Shown here in pieces: positions 1-7,782 of a DNA stretch of 42,586 nt (its first letter is position 1; each line of letters begins with the position of its first letter). The position numbers and the translations under genes were made by a program. The stretch is from assembly GCA_023433615.1 (NCBI GenBank), contig JAEZCJ010000040.1, positions 1-42,586 on the forward strand, given 5' to 3'. The stretch comes from Bacillota bacterium. Lineage in GTDB: Bacteria > Bacillota > Bacilli > Paenibacillales > Paenibacillaceae. The notes beneath the pieces are model-generated. The model did not search any database, had not been told where the DNA came from, and saw only the letters and a list, made by a program, of their open reading frames with translations.

Positions 1-755
1 TGGTCGCAGAACGCTATGCATTCATCGTATCGCTCGTCAATGAGCGGGGGAGCATCCGTGTCTCCGAGCTCAGCGAGCTGTGCGAGGTGACGGAGGAGAC
101 GATCCGCCGCGATCTGGATCGCCTCGAGCAAGCAGGCCGCTTGCGCCGTTCGCACGGTGGAGCCGTCAGCGTGAAGGACGCACAGTCGGAGACGCCGTAT
201 CTGGAGCGCGAGGTGACGAACGCGGAGGAGAAACGGAGAATTGCGCACGAGGCGATCAAGCATATCCAGCCTAACGAGCGAATTCTGCTAGACGCGAGCA
301 CGACGGCTTGGTATATGGCGTCCATCATGCCCGATATTCCGCTCACTGTGCTGACGAACTCGATCAAGGTGGCGACGGAGCTGGCCGCCAAGGAGAAGAT
401 ACAGGTCATCTCGACCGGCGGCATTCTTGCGCAGCGATCGCTGTCCTTCGTCGGACCGCTCACCGAACGGTCGCTAGAAGGCTACCACGTCGATAAGCTG
501 TTCTTCTCCTGCAGGGGCGTTCATCTCGCGCGCGGCATCAGCGAGTCCAACGAGCTGCAAGGCCGCGTGAAACAGCGCATGATCGGCATGGCCGACCGCG
601 TCTATCTGCTGGCAGACGCCAGCAAGCTGGGTGCGCAGGCATTCACCCATGTGGCAGAGATTGGCGAGATCGACGTCGTCATCACGGATAAGCGCATCGA
701 ATCGGCTGCTCTCGCGCAACTGGAGGAGCAAGGGATTACAGTCAGCGTCGTATAG
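1..755 (+). CDS. DeoR-family transcriptional regulator (5' end at window edge)
   Basis: The open frame enters from the left edge; bases 1-2 (TG) could be the last two bases of an ATG/GTG/TTG start, so probably at most a start base is missing. The visible N-terminus is a classic DeoR helix-turn-helix: a conserved 'GSIRVSEL' lead-in, the recognition helix 'TEETIRRDL' and the wing 'LRRSHGGAV'. After it comes the sugar-isomerase-like DeoRC effector domain, with 'LLDASTTAWYMA' and the 'TNSIKVATEL' stretch that in this family binds a phosphorylated sugar or related ligand. About 250 residues, the family norm. It lies 79 bp upstream of lutA on the same strand, so it may regulate or be cotranscribed with lutABC. 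In Bacillus subtilis that operon is instead controlled by a GntR-type LutR. The real target could equally lie upstream, outside the window. Confidence 0.9.
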   Translation, partial: VAERYAFIVSLVNERGSIRVSELSELCEVTEETIRRDLDRLEQAGRLRRSHGGAVSVKDAQSETPYLEREVTNAEEKRRIAHEAIKHIQPNERILLDASTTAWYMASIMPDIPLTVLTNSIKVATELAAKEKIQVISTGGILAQRSLSFVGPLTERSLEGYHVDKLFFSCRGVHLARGISESNELQGRVKQRMIGMADRVYLLADASKLGAQAFTHVAEIGEIDVVITDKRIESAALAQLEEQGITVSVV

Positions 756-763
756 AATAGAGC

Positions 764-803
764 GCACGAATGGCCGGTTGTGATCGCAAGCGGCCGTTCG
801 TGC
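764..803 (+). other. 13-bp stem-loop between deoR and lutA
   Basis: Arm 764-776 (GCACGAATGGCCG) pairs with arm 791-803 (CGGCCGTTCGTGC), giving 13 pairs with one G-U wobble around a 14-base loop. No T-run follows, so this is not a normal intrinsic terminator. It may be an mRNA-processing or stabilising element, or an operator dyad, between the regulator and the lut genes. The lutA ribosome binding site (AAAGGGGTGA, 815-824) lies just downstream and is not part of the stem. Confidence 0.5.
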
Positions 804-834
804 ATCTCGCTTAGAAAGGGGTGAACTTGTCCAG

Positions 835-1590
835 ATGAAGGTCTCATTATTCATAACGTGCCTAAGCGATGCGTTATTCCCGCCTGTCGGCGAAGCGATG
901 ACGCGGCTGCTGGCGCGGTACGGCGTCAAGCTGGACCTGCCCAATACGCAGACCTGCTGCGGACAGCCGGCTTACAACAGCGGCTATTGGGAGGAAGCGC
1001 GGCGTACGGCGGCTACGCTGCTCGACGCGTTCGAGGACAGCGATTTTGTCGTGTCGCCGTCCGGTTCGTGCACCTATATGATCCACCACTATCCGGAGTT
1101 GTTCAAGGACGATCCGGTTAAGCTCGCCAAGGCGAACGCGCTTGTCGAGAAGACCTACGAGTTCACGCAATTCATGGTGCAGGTGCTGGGCGTGACGGAT
1201 TTGGAGGCCTATTTTCCGCATACGGTCGCTTACCACCCCTCGTGCCACGGCAGCCGCTTGCTCGGGGCGAAGGACGAGCCGAAGGCGCTGCTCGAGCAGG
1301 TCGAGGGCATGTCGCTCGTTCCGATTCCGTTCGCGGAGGATTGCTGCGGCTTCGGCGGTACGTTCGCGGTGAAGATGGCGGATATCTCCGGCGCGATGGT
1401 GACCGAGAAGGTCGATCATATCAAGGAGTCGGAAGCAGAGGTGCTGGTGGGACTCGATATGGCCTGCTTGATGAACATCGGGGGCAATCTGCTTCATCGG
1501 GGCGAAAAGGTGCGCGTGATGCATCTGGCCGAGCTATTGTACGAAGGGGTGACGAATCGTGAGCGCAAGCGAAACAGCATCGGCGGCTAA
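835..1590 (+). CDS. lutA: LutA, lactate utilization Fe-S oxidoreductase subunit
   Basis: 251 residues. It resembles LutA/YvfV and GlpC/HdrB-type CCG-domain proteins. Two cysteine-rich CCG motifs are visible: 'TCCGQPAYNSG' near residue 41, with a downstream 'GSCTYM', and 'DCCGFGGTFAVK' near residue 177. These are expected to hold an iron-sulfur cluster and pass electrons in the cytosolic LutABC complex, which oxidises L-lactate to pyruvate in Bacillus. The start at 835 has AAAGGGGTGA ten bases upstream. The 3' end overlaps lutB by 32 bases, in another frame, so the two are probably translationally coupled. Confidence 0.93.
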   Translation: MKVSLFITCLSDALFPPVGEAMTRLLARYGVKLDLPNTQTCCGQPAYNSGYWEEARRTAATLLDAFEDSDFVVSPSGSCTYMIHHYPELFKDDPVKLAKANALVEKTYEFTQFMVQVLGVTDLEAYFPHTVAYHPSCHGSRLLGAKDEPKALLEQVEGMSLVPIPFAEDCCGFGGTFAVKMADISGAMVTEKVDHIKESEAEVLVGLDMACLMNIGGNLLHRGEKVRVMHLAELLYEGVTNRERKRNSIGG

Positions 1591-3100
1591 GCCGCCAACC
1601 GTACGCGAACGGGCCGATCTGGCGCTCAATGACGAGTTCCTCCGCAAGGCGGTGCGCTTCACGACTGAGCGGCTGCGGAGCGGGAAGATGCAGGCAGCCG
1701 AATCCCATGGCAACTGGGAAGAATGGCGCGAGCGCGGCCGGCAGATTCGGCTGCACACGATTGCCCACCTTGATTACTATTTGAATTTGTTCGTCGATAA
1801 TGCGCGGGCGAACGGGGTGCATGTGCATTTTGCCGACACGGCGGCTGAAGCGGTTCGCATCTCGCTTGCTATCGCGGAGAGCGGCGGAGCGAAGTCGGTC
1901 GTCAAGTCGAAGTCGATGGTGACCGAGGAGCTGCATCTCAACCATGCGTTGGAATCGATCGGCGTGGAAGCGGTGGAGACGGACCTCGGGGAGTATATTA
2001 TCCAGCTCGCGGGCGAGACGCCTTCGCATATTATCATCCCGGCGATTCATAAGAACCGTTATCAGATCGCCGATCTGCTGTCGGCCGAGGCAGGCGAGAC
2101 GCTTGAACCCGATACGACGGTGCTGGCCGGCTTCGTGCGCAAGAAGCTGCGCGAGAAGTTCCTCGAGGCGGACATCGGTATGACCGGCTGCAATTTCGCG
2201 ATCGCGGAGACGGGCTCGATGGTGCTGTTCGAGAACGAAGGGAACGCGCGCATGGTGACGACCGTGCCCCGAATGCAGATTACGCTGATGGGGATGGAAC
2301 GGATCATCCCGTCCTGGTCGGACCTTGAAGTGATGGCGACGCTTCTGCCCCGTTCGGCAACCGGGCAGAAGCTGACCGTGTACATGTCCGGCATCAGCGG
2401 ACCGAAGCGGCATGCGGATGCAGACGGTCCGGAAGAGATGCACATCGTTATCGTCGATAACGGCCGTTCGCAGCAGCTTGGCGATCCGGAGTTCCAGGAG
2501 CTGCTGAATTGCATACGCTGCGGCGCTTGCCTGAACGCATGCCCGGTGTATCGGCATATCGGCGGCCATGCTTACGGCGGCACGTACAGCGGCCCGATCG
2601 GAGCCGTATTGACGCCGGCGCTTCAGAAGAACGTCGCGGATTGGGACGATATCGCGAATGCTTCCAGCTTATGCGGCGCCTGTTACGAGGCATGTCCGGT
2701 CAAAATTCCGCTCCACGATATGCTCGTCTATTTGCGACGGCGCAAGGTCGAGAGCGGTCACGGCAATAAGCTGGAATCGCTCGGTATGAAAGGCTTCGGG
2801 ATGGTCGCGGGCAAGGCAGGCCGCATGTCGGCAGCCGTACGGCTGGGCAAGCTCGGTCAGAAGCTTGTCGCGCGAGATGGCGGGATTCGCATCAAGCTCG
2901 GCCCGCTCAAAGGCTGGAACAGCTACCGGGTCACGCCGACGCTGGCGAAGCAGTCGTTCCGCGACCGCTGGGAGGCGCTCGACCGCGAGCTGTCGGCAGA
3001 CGGCTTGCAGCCGATGGCGGATAGCGTGCGTGAGCGAATGGAAGCCGAGCTGAAGAAGCGCAGCAGCGCCAAGGAAGGCGGGACGAGGCGACATGAGTGA
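1559..3100 (+). CDS. lutB: LutB, lactate utilization LUD-domain/4Fe-4S protein
   Basis: 513 residues from a GTG start; the AAGGGGTG ribosome site lies inside the end of lutA. The first ~300 residues form the LUD (YkgG-like) domain. Two ferredoxin-type 4Fe-4S motifs follow: CxxCxxCxxxCP starting at Cys318 ('CIRCGACLNACP') and a second starting at Cys372 ('CGACYEACP'). This is the LutB/YkgF arrangement, the large iron-sulfur subunit of L-lactate oxidation. A ~110-residue tail follows the second cluster. The gene is embedded in lutABC with overlaps on both sides (32 bases with lutA, 8 with lutC). Confidence 0.94.
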   Translation: MSASETASAAKPPTVRERADLALNDEFLRKAVRFTTERLRSGKMQAAESHGNWEEWRERGRQIRLHTIAHLDYYLNLFVDNARANGVHVHFADTAAEAVRISLAIAESGGAKSVVKSKSMVTEELHLNHALESIGVEAVETDLGEYIIQLAGETPSHIIIPAIHKNRYQIADLLSAEAGETLEPDTTVLAGFVRKKLREKFLEADIGMTGCNFAIAETGSMVLFENEGNARMVTTVPRMQITLMGMERIIPSWSDLEVMATLLPRSATGQKLTVYMSGISGPKRHADADGPEEMHIVIVDNGRSQQLGDPEFQELLNCIRCGACLNACPVYRHIGGHAYGGTYSGPIGAVLTPALQKNVADWDDIANASSLCGACYEACPVKIPLHDMLVYLRRRKVESGHGNKLESLGMKGFGMVAGKAGRMSAAVRLGKLGQKLVARDGGIRIKLGPLKGWNSYRVTPTLAKQSFRDRWEALDRELSADGLQPMADSVRERMEAELKKRSSAKEGGTRRHE

Positions 3101-3818
3101 CCAGCACCAAGAGCTGCTGCGCCGGCTCGAACGCGAGTCGCGGGCGAAGCAGGCGAGCTTCATGGACGGCATCTCGCGGAAGCTCGGCCGGCAGCGGCCC
3201 GTCGAGCCGCCTGCGCAGCCGTTCAGGGGAGCGCCGGATTACTGGGCGTCGTTCGCGCTGCCGCTCGAGGAACGCGCACGGCTGTTCATGGACAACTTCG
3301 TAAGCGTCGGTGGACACGCGATGCGGGTCGAGGGCCGCGATGACGCCGCGGCGTTCATCGCAGGCAAGGCACGCGAGATGAGCGCGCGCATCGTGCTGCG
3401 GCAGGACGAAGACGAGCTGCAGGCGCTCGGCTTGGAGGCTGCGCTGCCCGATGCGCAGGTGCTATCGTGGAACACGGAGGAGGGCGAGTCGTGGCGGGCG
3501 CGGGCTGCCGAGGCCGACTTGGGCGTCGTGATGGCCGACTTCGCCGTCGCTTATACGGGATCGGTTACCGTGCTCTCCGACAAACGCAAAGGCCGCTCGG
3601 TCAGCTTGCTTCCGACCGTGCTGTTCGTGCTGCTGCCGGTTGAGCGGCTGCATACCCGGCTGGGCGAGGTGCTGACGCAATTCGATGCGATCGGACGCGA
3701 AGGACTGCCTGCAGGGATTCACTTTATATCGGGTCCGAGCCGTTCGGCCGACATCGAGAACGATCTCACGATCGGCGTGCACGGGCCAGGCGTCGTATAT
3801 GCGATATTGATCGGCTAA
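3093..3818 (+). CDS. lutC: LutC, lactate utilization LUD-domain protein
   Basis: 241 residues, the usual size for LutC/YkgG. The LUD domain shows the conserved 'ADFAVAYTGSVTV' core and the C-terminal 'HFISGPSRSADIENDLTIGVHGP' region typical of the family; the latter forms the putative ligand pocket. The start overlaps the end of lutB by 8 bases, so it is translationally coupled. It is the third and last gene of the operon; a TolB-like gene lies downstream on the other strand. No convincing terminator was found in the 183-bp convergent gap (3819-4001). Confidence 0.93.
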   Translation: MSDQHQELLRRLERESRAKQASFMDGISRKLGRQRPVEPPAQPFRGAPDYWASFALPLEERARLFMDNFVSVGGHAMRVEGRDDAAAFIAGKAREMSARIVLRQDEDELQALGLEAALPDAQVLSWNTEEGESWRARAAEADLGVVMADFAVAYTGSVTVLSDKRKGRSVSLLPTVLFVLLPVERLHTRLGEVLTQFDAIGREGLPAGIHFISGPSRSADIENDLTIGVHGPGVVYAILIG

Positions 3819-4001
3819 TTAGATAAGGGTAAGGTGCTTTTTCGACCGAATGCTCCGCTAGCTAGGTTGGCTGTAATGGAAGCTCGCATTCCCGGGGCAC
3901 TGTTGCAGCCTTTTTGATTCTAGCGGGAACTTCCGGCGTGGATTATAATGGAAAACATGAGCGGTTCTAACGATCGGTCTCCATGACGTTATATGTGCCA
4001 G

Positions 4002-4949
4002 TCAATGCAAGGTAGCATCCCTTGCCCAACTGACGGCCGAATAATGGCCTCCGCTGGTCAGCAGCATAGACGGGGCAGCGGGACGATGCACGTCGACGGC
4101 ACGCAGTTCTGTAGCGGTTCCTTCGCTCGCGCAGCCGGATAAGTAGGCAAGATGCCTGCCGTCCGGTGACCAGGCAACGGGCGTAGCGTAACATTCCGAG
4201 ATCGCCTTCGTCTCCTGCGCGCCGCCGCCGGCTTGGTCGGTCTGTATGAGGGAACGGTACCCGGCATCGTCTTGAACCGTCGCGCTGTAGGCGATGGCAG
4301 CGGAGTCGGCCGACCAGGCGGGGTAGTGATTTTTGGAGAACGGGCCGCCTGCCAGCGTATGCTTGCGTCCGGTACCGAGCTCGACCGTCGTGATGAGCGA
4401 GATACTGGCGCCAGGATGCGTATAGAGCACTTGCTGCCCGTTGGGGGCCAGCCGTAGATGATGGATCGGACCTTCCGCATTGCGGGTCAGCTGCACCTTG
4501 CTCGAATCGTCGACATGGAGCGCGTACAATTGACTGTTGCCACCCGAATCCGGCGCGGCGAACAACAGCCGTTCACCATAGGGGAACCACTGGACATCCG
4601 CAGCTCCCGGCTGAACCGCCGCGCTTGCGGCATGATAGGTCGTGTCATACACGACGATCGTGCCGTTCTTCGCATAGCTGAGGAATCGGCTGTCCGGCGA
4701 CCAAGCGAGCAGCGTATTGGGGTCGAGCTGGTCGATCCGTGCGATAGCCCCCGTACGCGGTTCGACGACATGTACGATGTTGTTCAAACCGATGAACGCG
4801 ATTCTGCGGCCGTTCGGAGATCGATAAGGGATCGTGAATATCTCGCCCAACCCTCGGGTAAGCGGGCGATTCGCTCCCGTCAACGGCGCATAAGCCCATA
4901 GATCGTAATGCCCTCCCCGGTCCGACGTATAGAGTATCGTTCCCCGCAT
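4002..4949 (-). CDS. TolB-like beta-propeller (WD40-like PD40) protein
   Basis: 315 residues made of repeated PD40 blades, seen as recurrent 'SPDGRHLAYLS', 'SPNGRRIAFIG', 'SPDSRFLSYAK', 'APNGQQVLYTH' and 'SADSAAIAYS' motifs. This is the TolB C-terminal propeller fold. The protein begins directly with a blade ('ILYTSDRGGHYDLWAY') and has no signal peptide or membrane helix, so it is probably cytosolic, unlike periplasmic TolB. It may be a protein-interaction or peptidase-accessory scaffold; no substrate can be inferred. It is transcribed divergently from the two-component system at 5131. Confidence 0.82.
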   Translation of the reverse strand: MRGTILYTSDRGGHYDLWAYAPLTGANRPLTRGLGEIFTIPYRSPNGRRIAFIGLNNIVHVVEPRTGAIARIDQLDPNTLLAWSPDSRFLSYAKNGTIVVYDTTYHAASAAVQPGAADVQWFPYGERLLFAAPDSGGNSQLYALHVDDSSKVQLTRNAEGPIHHLRLAPNGQQVLYTHPGASISLITTVELGTGRKHTLAGGPFSKNHYPAWSADSAAIAYSATVQDDAGYRSLIQTDQAGGGAQETKAISECYATPVAWSPDGRHLAYLSGCASEGTATELRAVDVHRPAAPSMLLTSGGHYSAVSWARDATLH

Positions 4950-4999
4950 GCAGAGCCCTCCTGATTGAATCGCAAGTTCCTACAGTCTATTCAGTTCTT

Positions 5000-5040
5000 G
5001 TCGATAGGCGCATGTACGCCGTCCGCTGCGTCGATAGGAG
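5000..5040. repeat. Phased direct repeat upstream of the response regulator
   Basis: GTCGATAGG at 5000-5008 recurs at 5030-5038, exactly 30 bp apart (about three helical turns). It lies 91-131 bp upstream of the response regulator and 51-91 bp upstream of the divergent TolB-like gene. OmpR-family regulators often bind phased direct repeats, so this may be an autoregulatory operator. That reading is an inference. Confidence 0.4.
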
Positions 5041-5130
5041 TTTTCCGGTGCTGCGTCGAAACGAAGAGTATGGCAATCGAAGCTAAGAGCTTCGCAAGAT
5101 TACCCACTCCGGATAAGGCAGGTAGATACC

Positions 5131-5856
5131 ATGCAGAAGCATGCAGAACAGATCCGCGTGTTGATCGTGGATGACGAAGAGCAGATGACAGCCTTCCTGG
5201 CAGCCTATCTGGCTAACGAAGGCTATGCGGTGCATGAAGTACATGGCGGGCAGCAAGCGCTGGACGCGCTGCAGCAGGAGCCGGGCTTCGACCTGGTGCT
5301 GCTGGATTGGATGATGCCCGGGATGAGCGGGCTGGACGTGTGCAGATCGCTGAGACGGTTCTCCGATATCCCGGTCATTTTCTTGACCGCGCGCTCGGAT
5401 GAGATCGATACGATCGTGGGGCTCGAGATCGGCGCGGATGACTATATGACGAAGCCATGCTCGCTGAGAGAGCTTGAAGTGCGGATCCGCGTAGTGCTGC
5501 GGAGAAGGCAGAGTTCGAAGGCGGACACGCTCGCGATACCTGGTTCGCCGAGTACGATTCAGCGCGGCAGGCTCGAGATTGATAGCGCGAAATACGCGGT
5601 AACGCTCGGAGGAGAGCCAGTGGCGCTGACGCCGACTGAATTCAAGCTCCTCTTGACACTCGCGCAGCATCCCGGCAGAGTGTACAGCAGGTTGGATCTG
5701 CTCGAGATCGCGCTCGGTGAAGAATACGGCGGCTACGAGCGCTCCGTGGATACCCATATTCGCAATCTGCGCCGCAAGATCGAGCAAGACTACGCCAATC
5801 CGGCCATGATCGTCACGGTGCACGGGATCGGCTACAAATTCAGTGAGGCGATGTGA
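5131..5856 (+). CDS. OmpR/PhoB-family response regulator
   Basis: 241 residues. The receiver domain (1 to ~125) has the acidic pair D14/D15, phosphoacceptor Asp59 in 'VLLDWMMPG', the conserved Thr in 'VIFLTARSD' and Lys in 'MTKPCSLRE'. A ~25-residue linker leads to a winged-helix DNA-binding domain (~145-238) with 'LTPTEFKLLLTLAQHPG', 'DTHIRNLRRKIE' and the terminal 'VHGIGYKF'. The start has AAGGCAGGT upstream. The stop codon overlaps the kinase start. It probably controls the ABC transporter genes just downstream. Confidence 0.95.
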   Translation: MQKHAEQIRVLIVDDEEQMTAFLAAYLANEGYAVHEVHGGQQALDALQQEPGFDLVLLDWMMPGMSGLDVCRSLRRFSDIPVIFLTARSDEIDTIVGLEIGADDYMTKPCSLRELEVRIRVVLRRRQSSKADTLAIPGSPSTIQRGRLEIDSAKYAVTLGGEPVALTPTEFKLLLTLAQHPGRVYSRLDLLEIALGEEYGGYERSVDTHIRNLRRKIEQDYANPAMIVTVHGIGYKFSEAM

Positions 5857-6890
5857 TGGGACACAGGAGGAAGAGGAAAGCGATCACGATGAAGACGCAG
5901 CTGTTCCTGGCGCTCTTGAGCTTCGGACTTGCTGCCGCCTGGCTGCCCGGCGCGGCCGGCGTCTTCGGGCTGGACGGCGGCGCAGCGAGGCTGATCGCCG
6001 GATTCATCGTGACGCTCGCGGTCGGCGGATTCGCCTACCTGATCGCCGTGACCTTGAGCCGAGGGTTCGAGCAATTGGCAGAACAAGCGCAAGCTGTCGC
6101 GCATCATCCTGCCGTGCAAGACGTATCGATTCCGCCGGCGACGGTGTCCGAGCTAGCCGCCATCGCCGAGGCCGTGCGGAAGTTGAAGGGCGATTTGACG
6201 AAGGGGGAAGCGCTTCGCAATCAATTGGTAGCGGATGCTGCACATGAGCTGCGGACGCCGGTCGCGATTCTTCGCGGCCATCTCGAGACGATGGTGAAGG
6301 GGGCGGAGGAGCCGAAGCCGGAGACGCTGCTGCCCCTATTGGACGAGACCAAACGGATGTCGCGGCTCATTCAAGAGATGCGGGATTTGAACTTAGCCGA
6401 AGCAGGCCAGCTCGTGTTAGACCGTACATGGGTTCCGATTCGCGACATGCTGGAGGAAATCGTATCGATCTTGGAGGTGGAGGCGGAGGGGAAGGGCATT
6501 CATATCCGACTGGAAGGAACGGGCGATGGGGAGATTTACTGCGATGCACCGCGGATCAAGCAGGTGTTGATTAATCTGATCGGCAATGCGTTACGCTACA
6601 CGCCGGAGGGCGGGACGGTTGCGGTCCGCTATGCCTTCGCTGGCGGTCATGTCGACATGACGGTGTCAGATACGGGACCGGGCATCGCGCCAGAGCATCT
6701 GCCTTACCTATTCAAGCGCTTCTATCGCGTAGAGGCTTCGCGCAACCGGATGTCCGGCGGGACAGGATTGGGGCTTGCGATCGCGAAGCAGTACGTCGAG
6801 ATTCACAACGGCAAGCTCCAAGCAACGAGCGAGGTTGGCGTCGGAACGATTTTCAGCGTCTCGCTGCCCGTCTACCCTCCGAATCCGTAA
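5856..6890 (+). CDS. Sensor histidine kinase with minimal extracellular loop
   Basis: 344 residues from ATG 5856, which has TGAGG seven bases upstream; ATG 5889 (333 residues) is an alternative. Two membrane helices near the N-terminus are joined by only about a dozen residues. A HAMP-like linker follows, then the H-box 'AHELRTP' with His130, the N-box around Asn240/Asn244 ('NLIGNALRYTPEGG'), 'DTGPGIAPE', the F-box 'LFKRFYRVE' and 'GGTGLGLAIAK'. With almost no outside domain, it resembles intramembrane-sensing kinases of Firmicutes, which usually sense through, or together with, a partner ABC transporter. It is cotranscribed with the response regulator (1-base overlap). Confidence 0.94.
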   Translation: MGHRRKRKAITMKTQLFLALLSFGLAAAWLPGAAGVFGLDGGAARLIAGFIVTLAVGGFAYLIAVTLSRGFEQLAEQAQAVAHHPAVQDVSIPPATVSELAAIAEAVRKLKGDLTKGEALRNQLVADAAHELRTPVAILRGHLETMVKGAEEPKPETLLPLLDETKRMSRLIQEMRDLNLAEAGQLVLDRTWVPIRDMLEEIVSILEVEAEGKGIHIRLEGTGDGEIYCDAPRIKQVLINLIGNALRYTPEGGTVAVRYAFAGGHVDMTVSDTGPGIAPEHLPYLFKRFYRVEASRNRMSGGTGLGLAIAKQYVEIHNGKLQATSEVGVGTIFSVSLPVYPPNP

Positions 6891-6910
6891 ATCTCGTTCT
6901 GCCATAACCT

Positions 6911-6940
6911 CTTAATTTCTTCGCATATTCTCCCCTTAAT
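6911..6940 (+). promoter_or_regulatory. Possible response-regulator site before the ABC genes
   Basis: CTTAAT at 6911-6916 is repeated at 6935-6940 in the 135-bp gap between the kinase and the ABC ATPase genes. AT-rich direct repeats spaced by about two helical turns are typical OmpR-family targets, and this is where such a site would be expected. The two copies share only six bases, so the call is weak. Confidence 0.25.
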
Positions 6941-7025
6941 CTTGATATCTGTCCGCTATGCTTGTTGCATGCAGGGCGGATGCGAAGCCGGTCTGTGCAT
7001 TCTATATGGGAATGGAGCGGGAACG

Positions 7026-7778
7026 ATGCATACAGCAAGCACGCTGGTGAGGGCAGAGGATGTATGGAAAATATACGCGCACGGCGATAACAGGGTGGAG
7101 GCGCTCAAGGGACTGGATCTCGAAATTATGACAGGCGAGATCGTCTCCATCATGGGACCATCCGGCTGCGGCAAGACTACGCTGCTTAATTGCTTATCCG
7201 GCCTTGACCCGATTACCAAAGGCAAGGTGACGGTCGGCGCGGTCGAGCAAGCCCTATTGAAGGAGCAAGATCGGGATCATTACCGAGCCAAGCATATGGG
7301 CTTCATCTTCCAATCCTATAATCTGATTCCGGTCCTAACGGCTGCGGAGAACGTGGAGCTGCCGCTGCTCTGCGTCGGAATGAAGCCGAGCGCGGCGAGG
7401 GAGAAGGCGATGGAAGCACTGTCCCGTGTCGGCTTGCACGATCGGTCCGGACATCGTCCAGCAGAGCTGTCGGGCGGACAGCAGCAGCGGGTCGCGATTG
7501 CGAGAGCGATCGTGAATCGGCCGCTGATCGTGTGGGCGGACGAGCCGACCGGCGCGCTCGACAGCAAGACGACGATCATGGTCATGGATCTGATCGAGCA
7601 TCTGAATCGCATCGACGGCATTACGTTCGTCATCATGACGCATAACCCTGAAGTAGCCGAATATTCGAGCCGAACCCTCTACATGGACAGCGGTCACATC
7701 ATCCATGACCGCGCTTCAGTCGGCGCTAACCGGCGCTCCGGTCTTGATAGCGGACTTGGCCGCGAAGAGAGGGGCTGA
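7026..7778 (+). CDS. ABC transporter ATP-binding protein (MacB/LolD type)
   Basis: 250 residues from ATG 7026; GGAGCGGG lies just upstream, whereas the in-frame ATG at 6942 lacks a ribosome site. All nucleotide-binding motifs are present: Walker A 'GPSGCGKTT', Q-loop 'FIFQSYNLIP', signature 'LSGGQQQRVAIARAI', Walker B 'LIVWADEPTGALD' and H-loop 'VIMTHNPEVA'. 'SYNLIP' and 'PTGALD' are hallmarks of the MacB/LolD/BceA group that pairs with FtsX-type permeases. It ends 4 bases before the permease start, so the two form one transporter. Confidence 0.95.
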   Translation: MHTASTLVRAEDVWKIYAHGDNRVEALKGLDLEIMTGEIVSIMGPSGCGKTTLLNCLSGLDPITKGKVTVGAVEQALLKEQDRDHYRAKHMGFIFQSYNLIPVLTAAENVELPLLCVGMKPSAAREKAMEALSRVGLHDRSGHRPAELSGGQQQRVAIARAIVNRPLIVWADEPTGALDSKTTIMVMDLIEHLNRIDGITFVIMTHNPEVAEYSSRTLYMDSGHIIHDRASVGANRRSGLDSGLGREERG

Positions 7779-7782
7779 TCGC

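Noticed and set aside
1421..2569. 382-codon minus-strand frame opposite lutA/lutB
   Set aside because: It lies wholly antisense to conserved Fe-S protein genes, has no recognisable motif and is His/Arg-rich as expected for a shadow of GC-rich coding DNA.
3819..4001. Terminator for lutABC in the convergent gap
   Set aside because: A short T-run occurs near 3912, but no stable stem precedes it.
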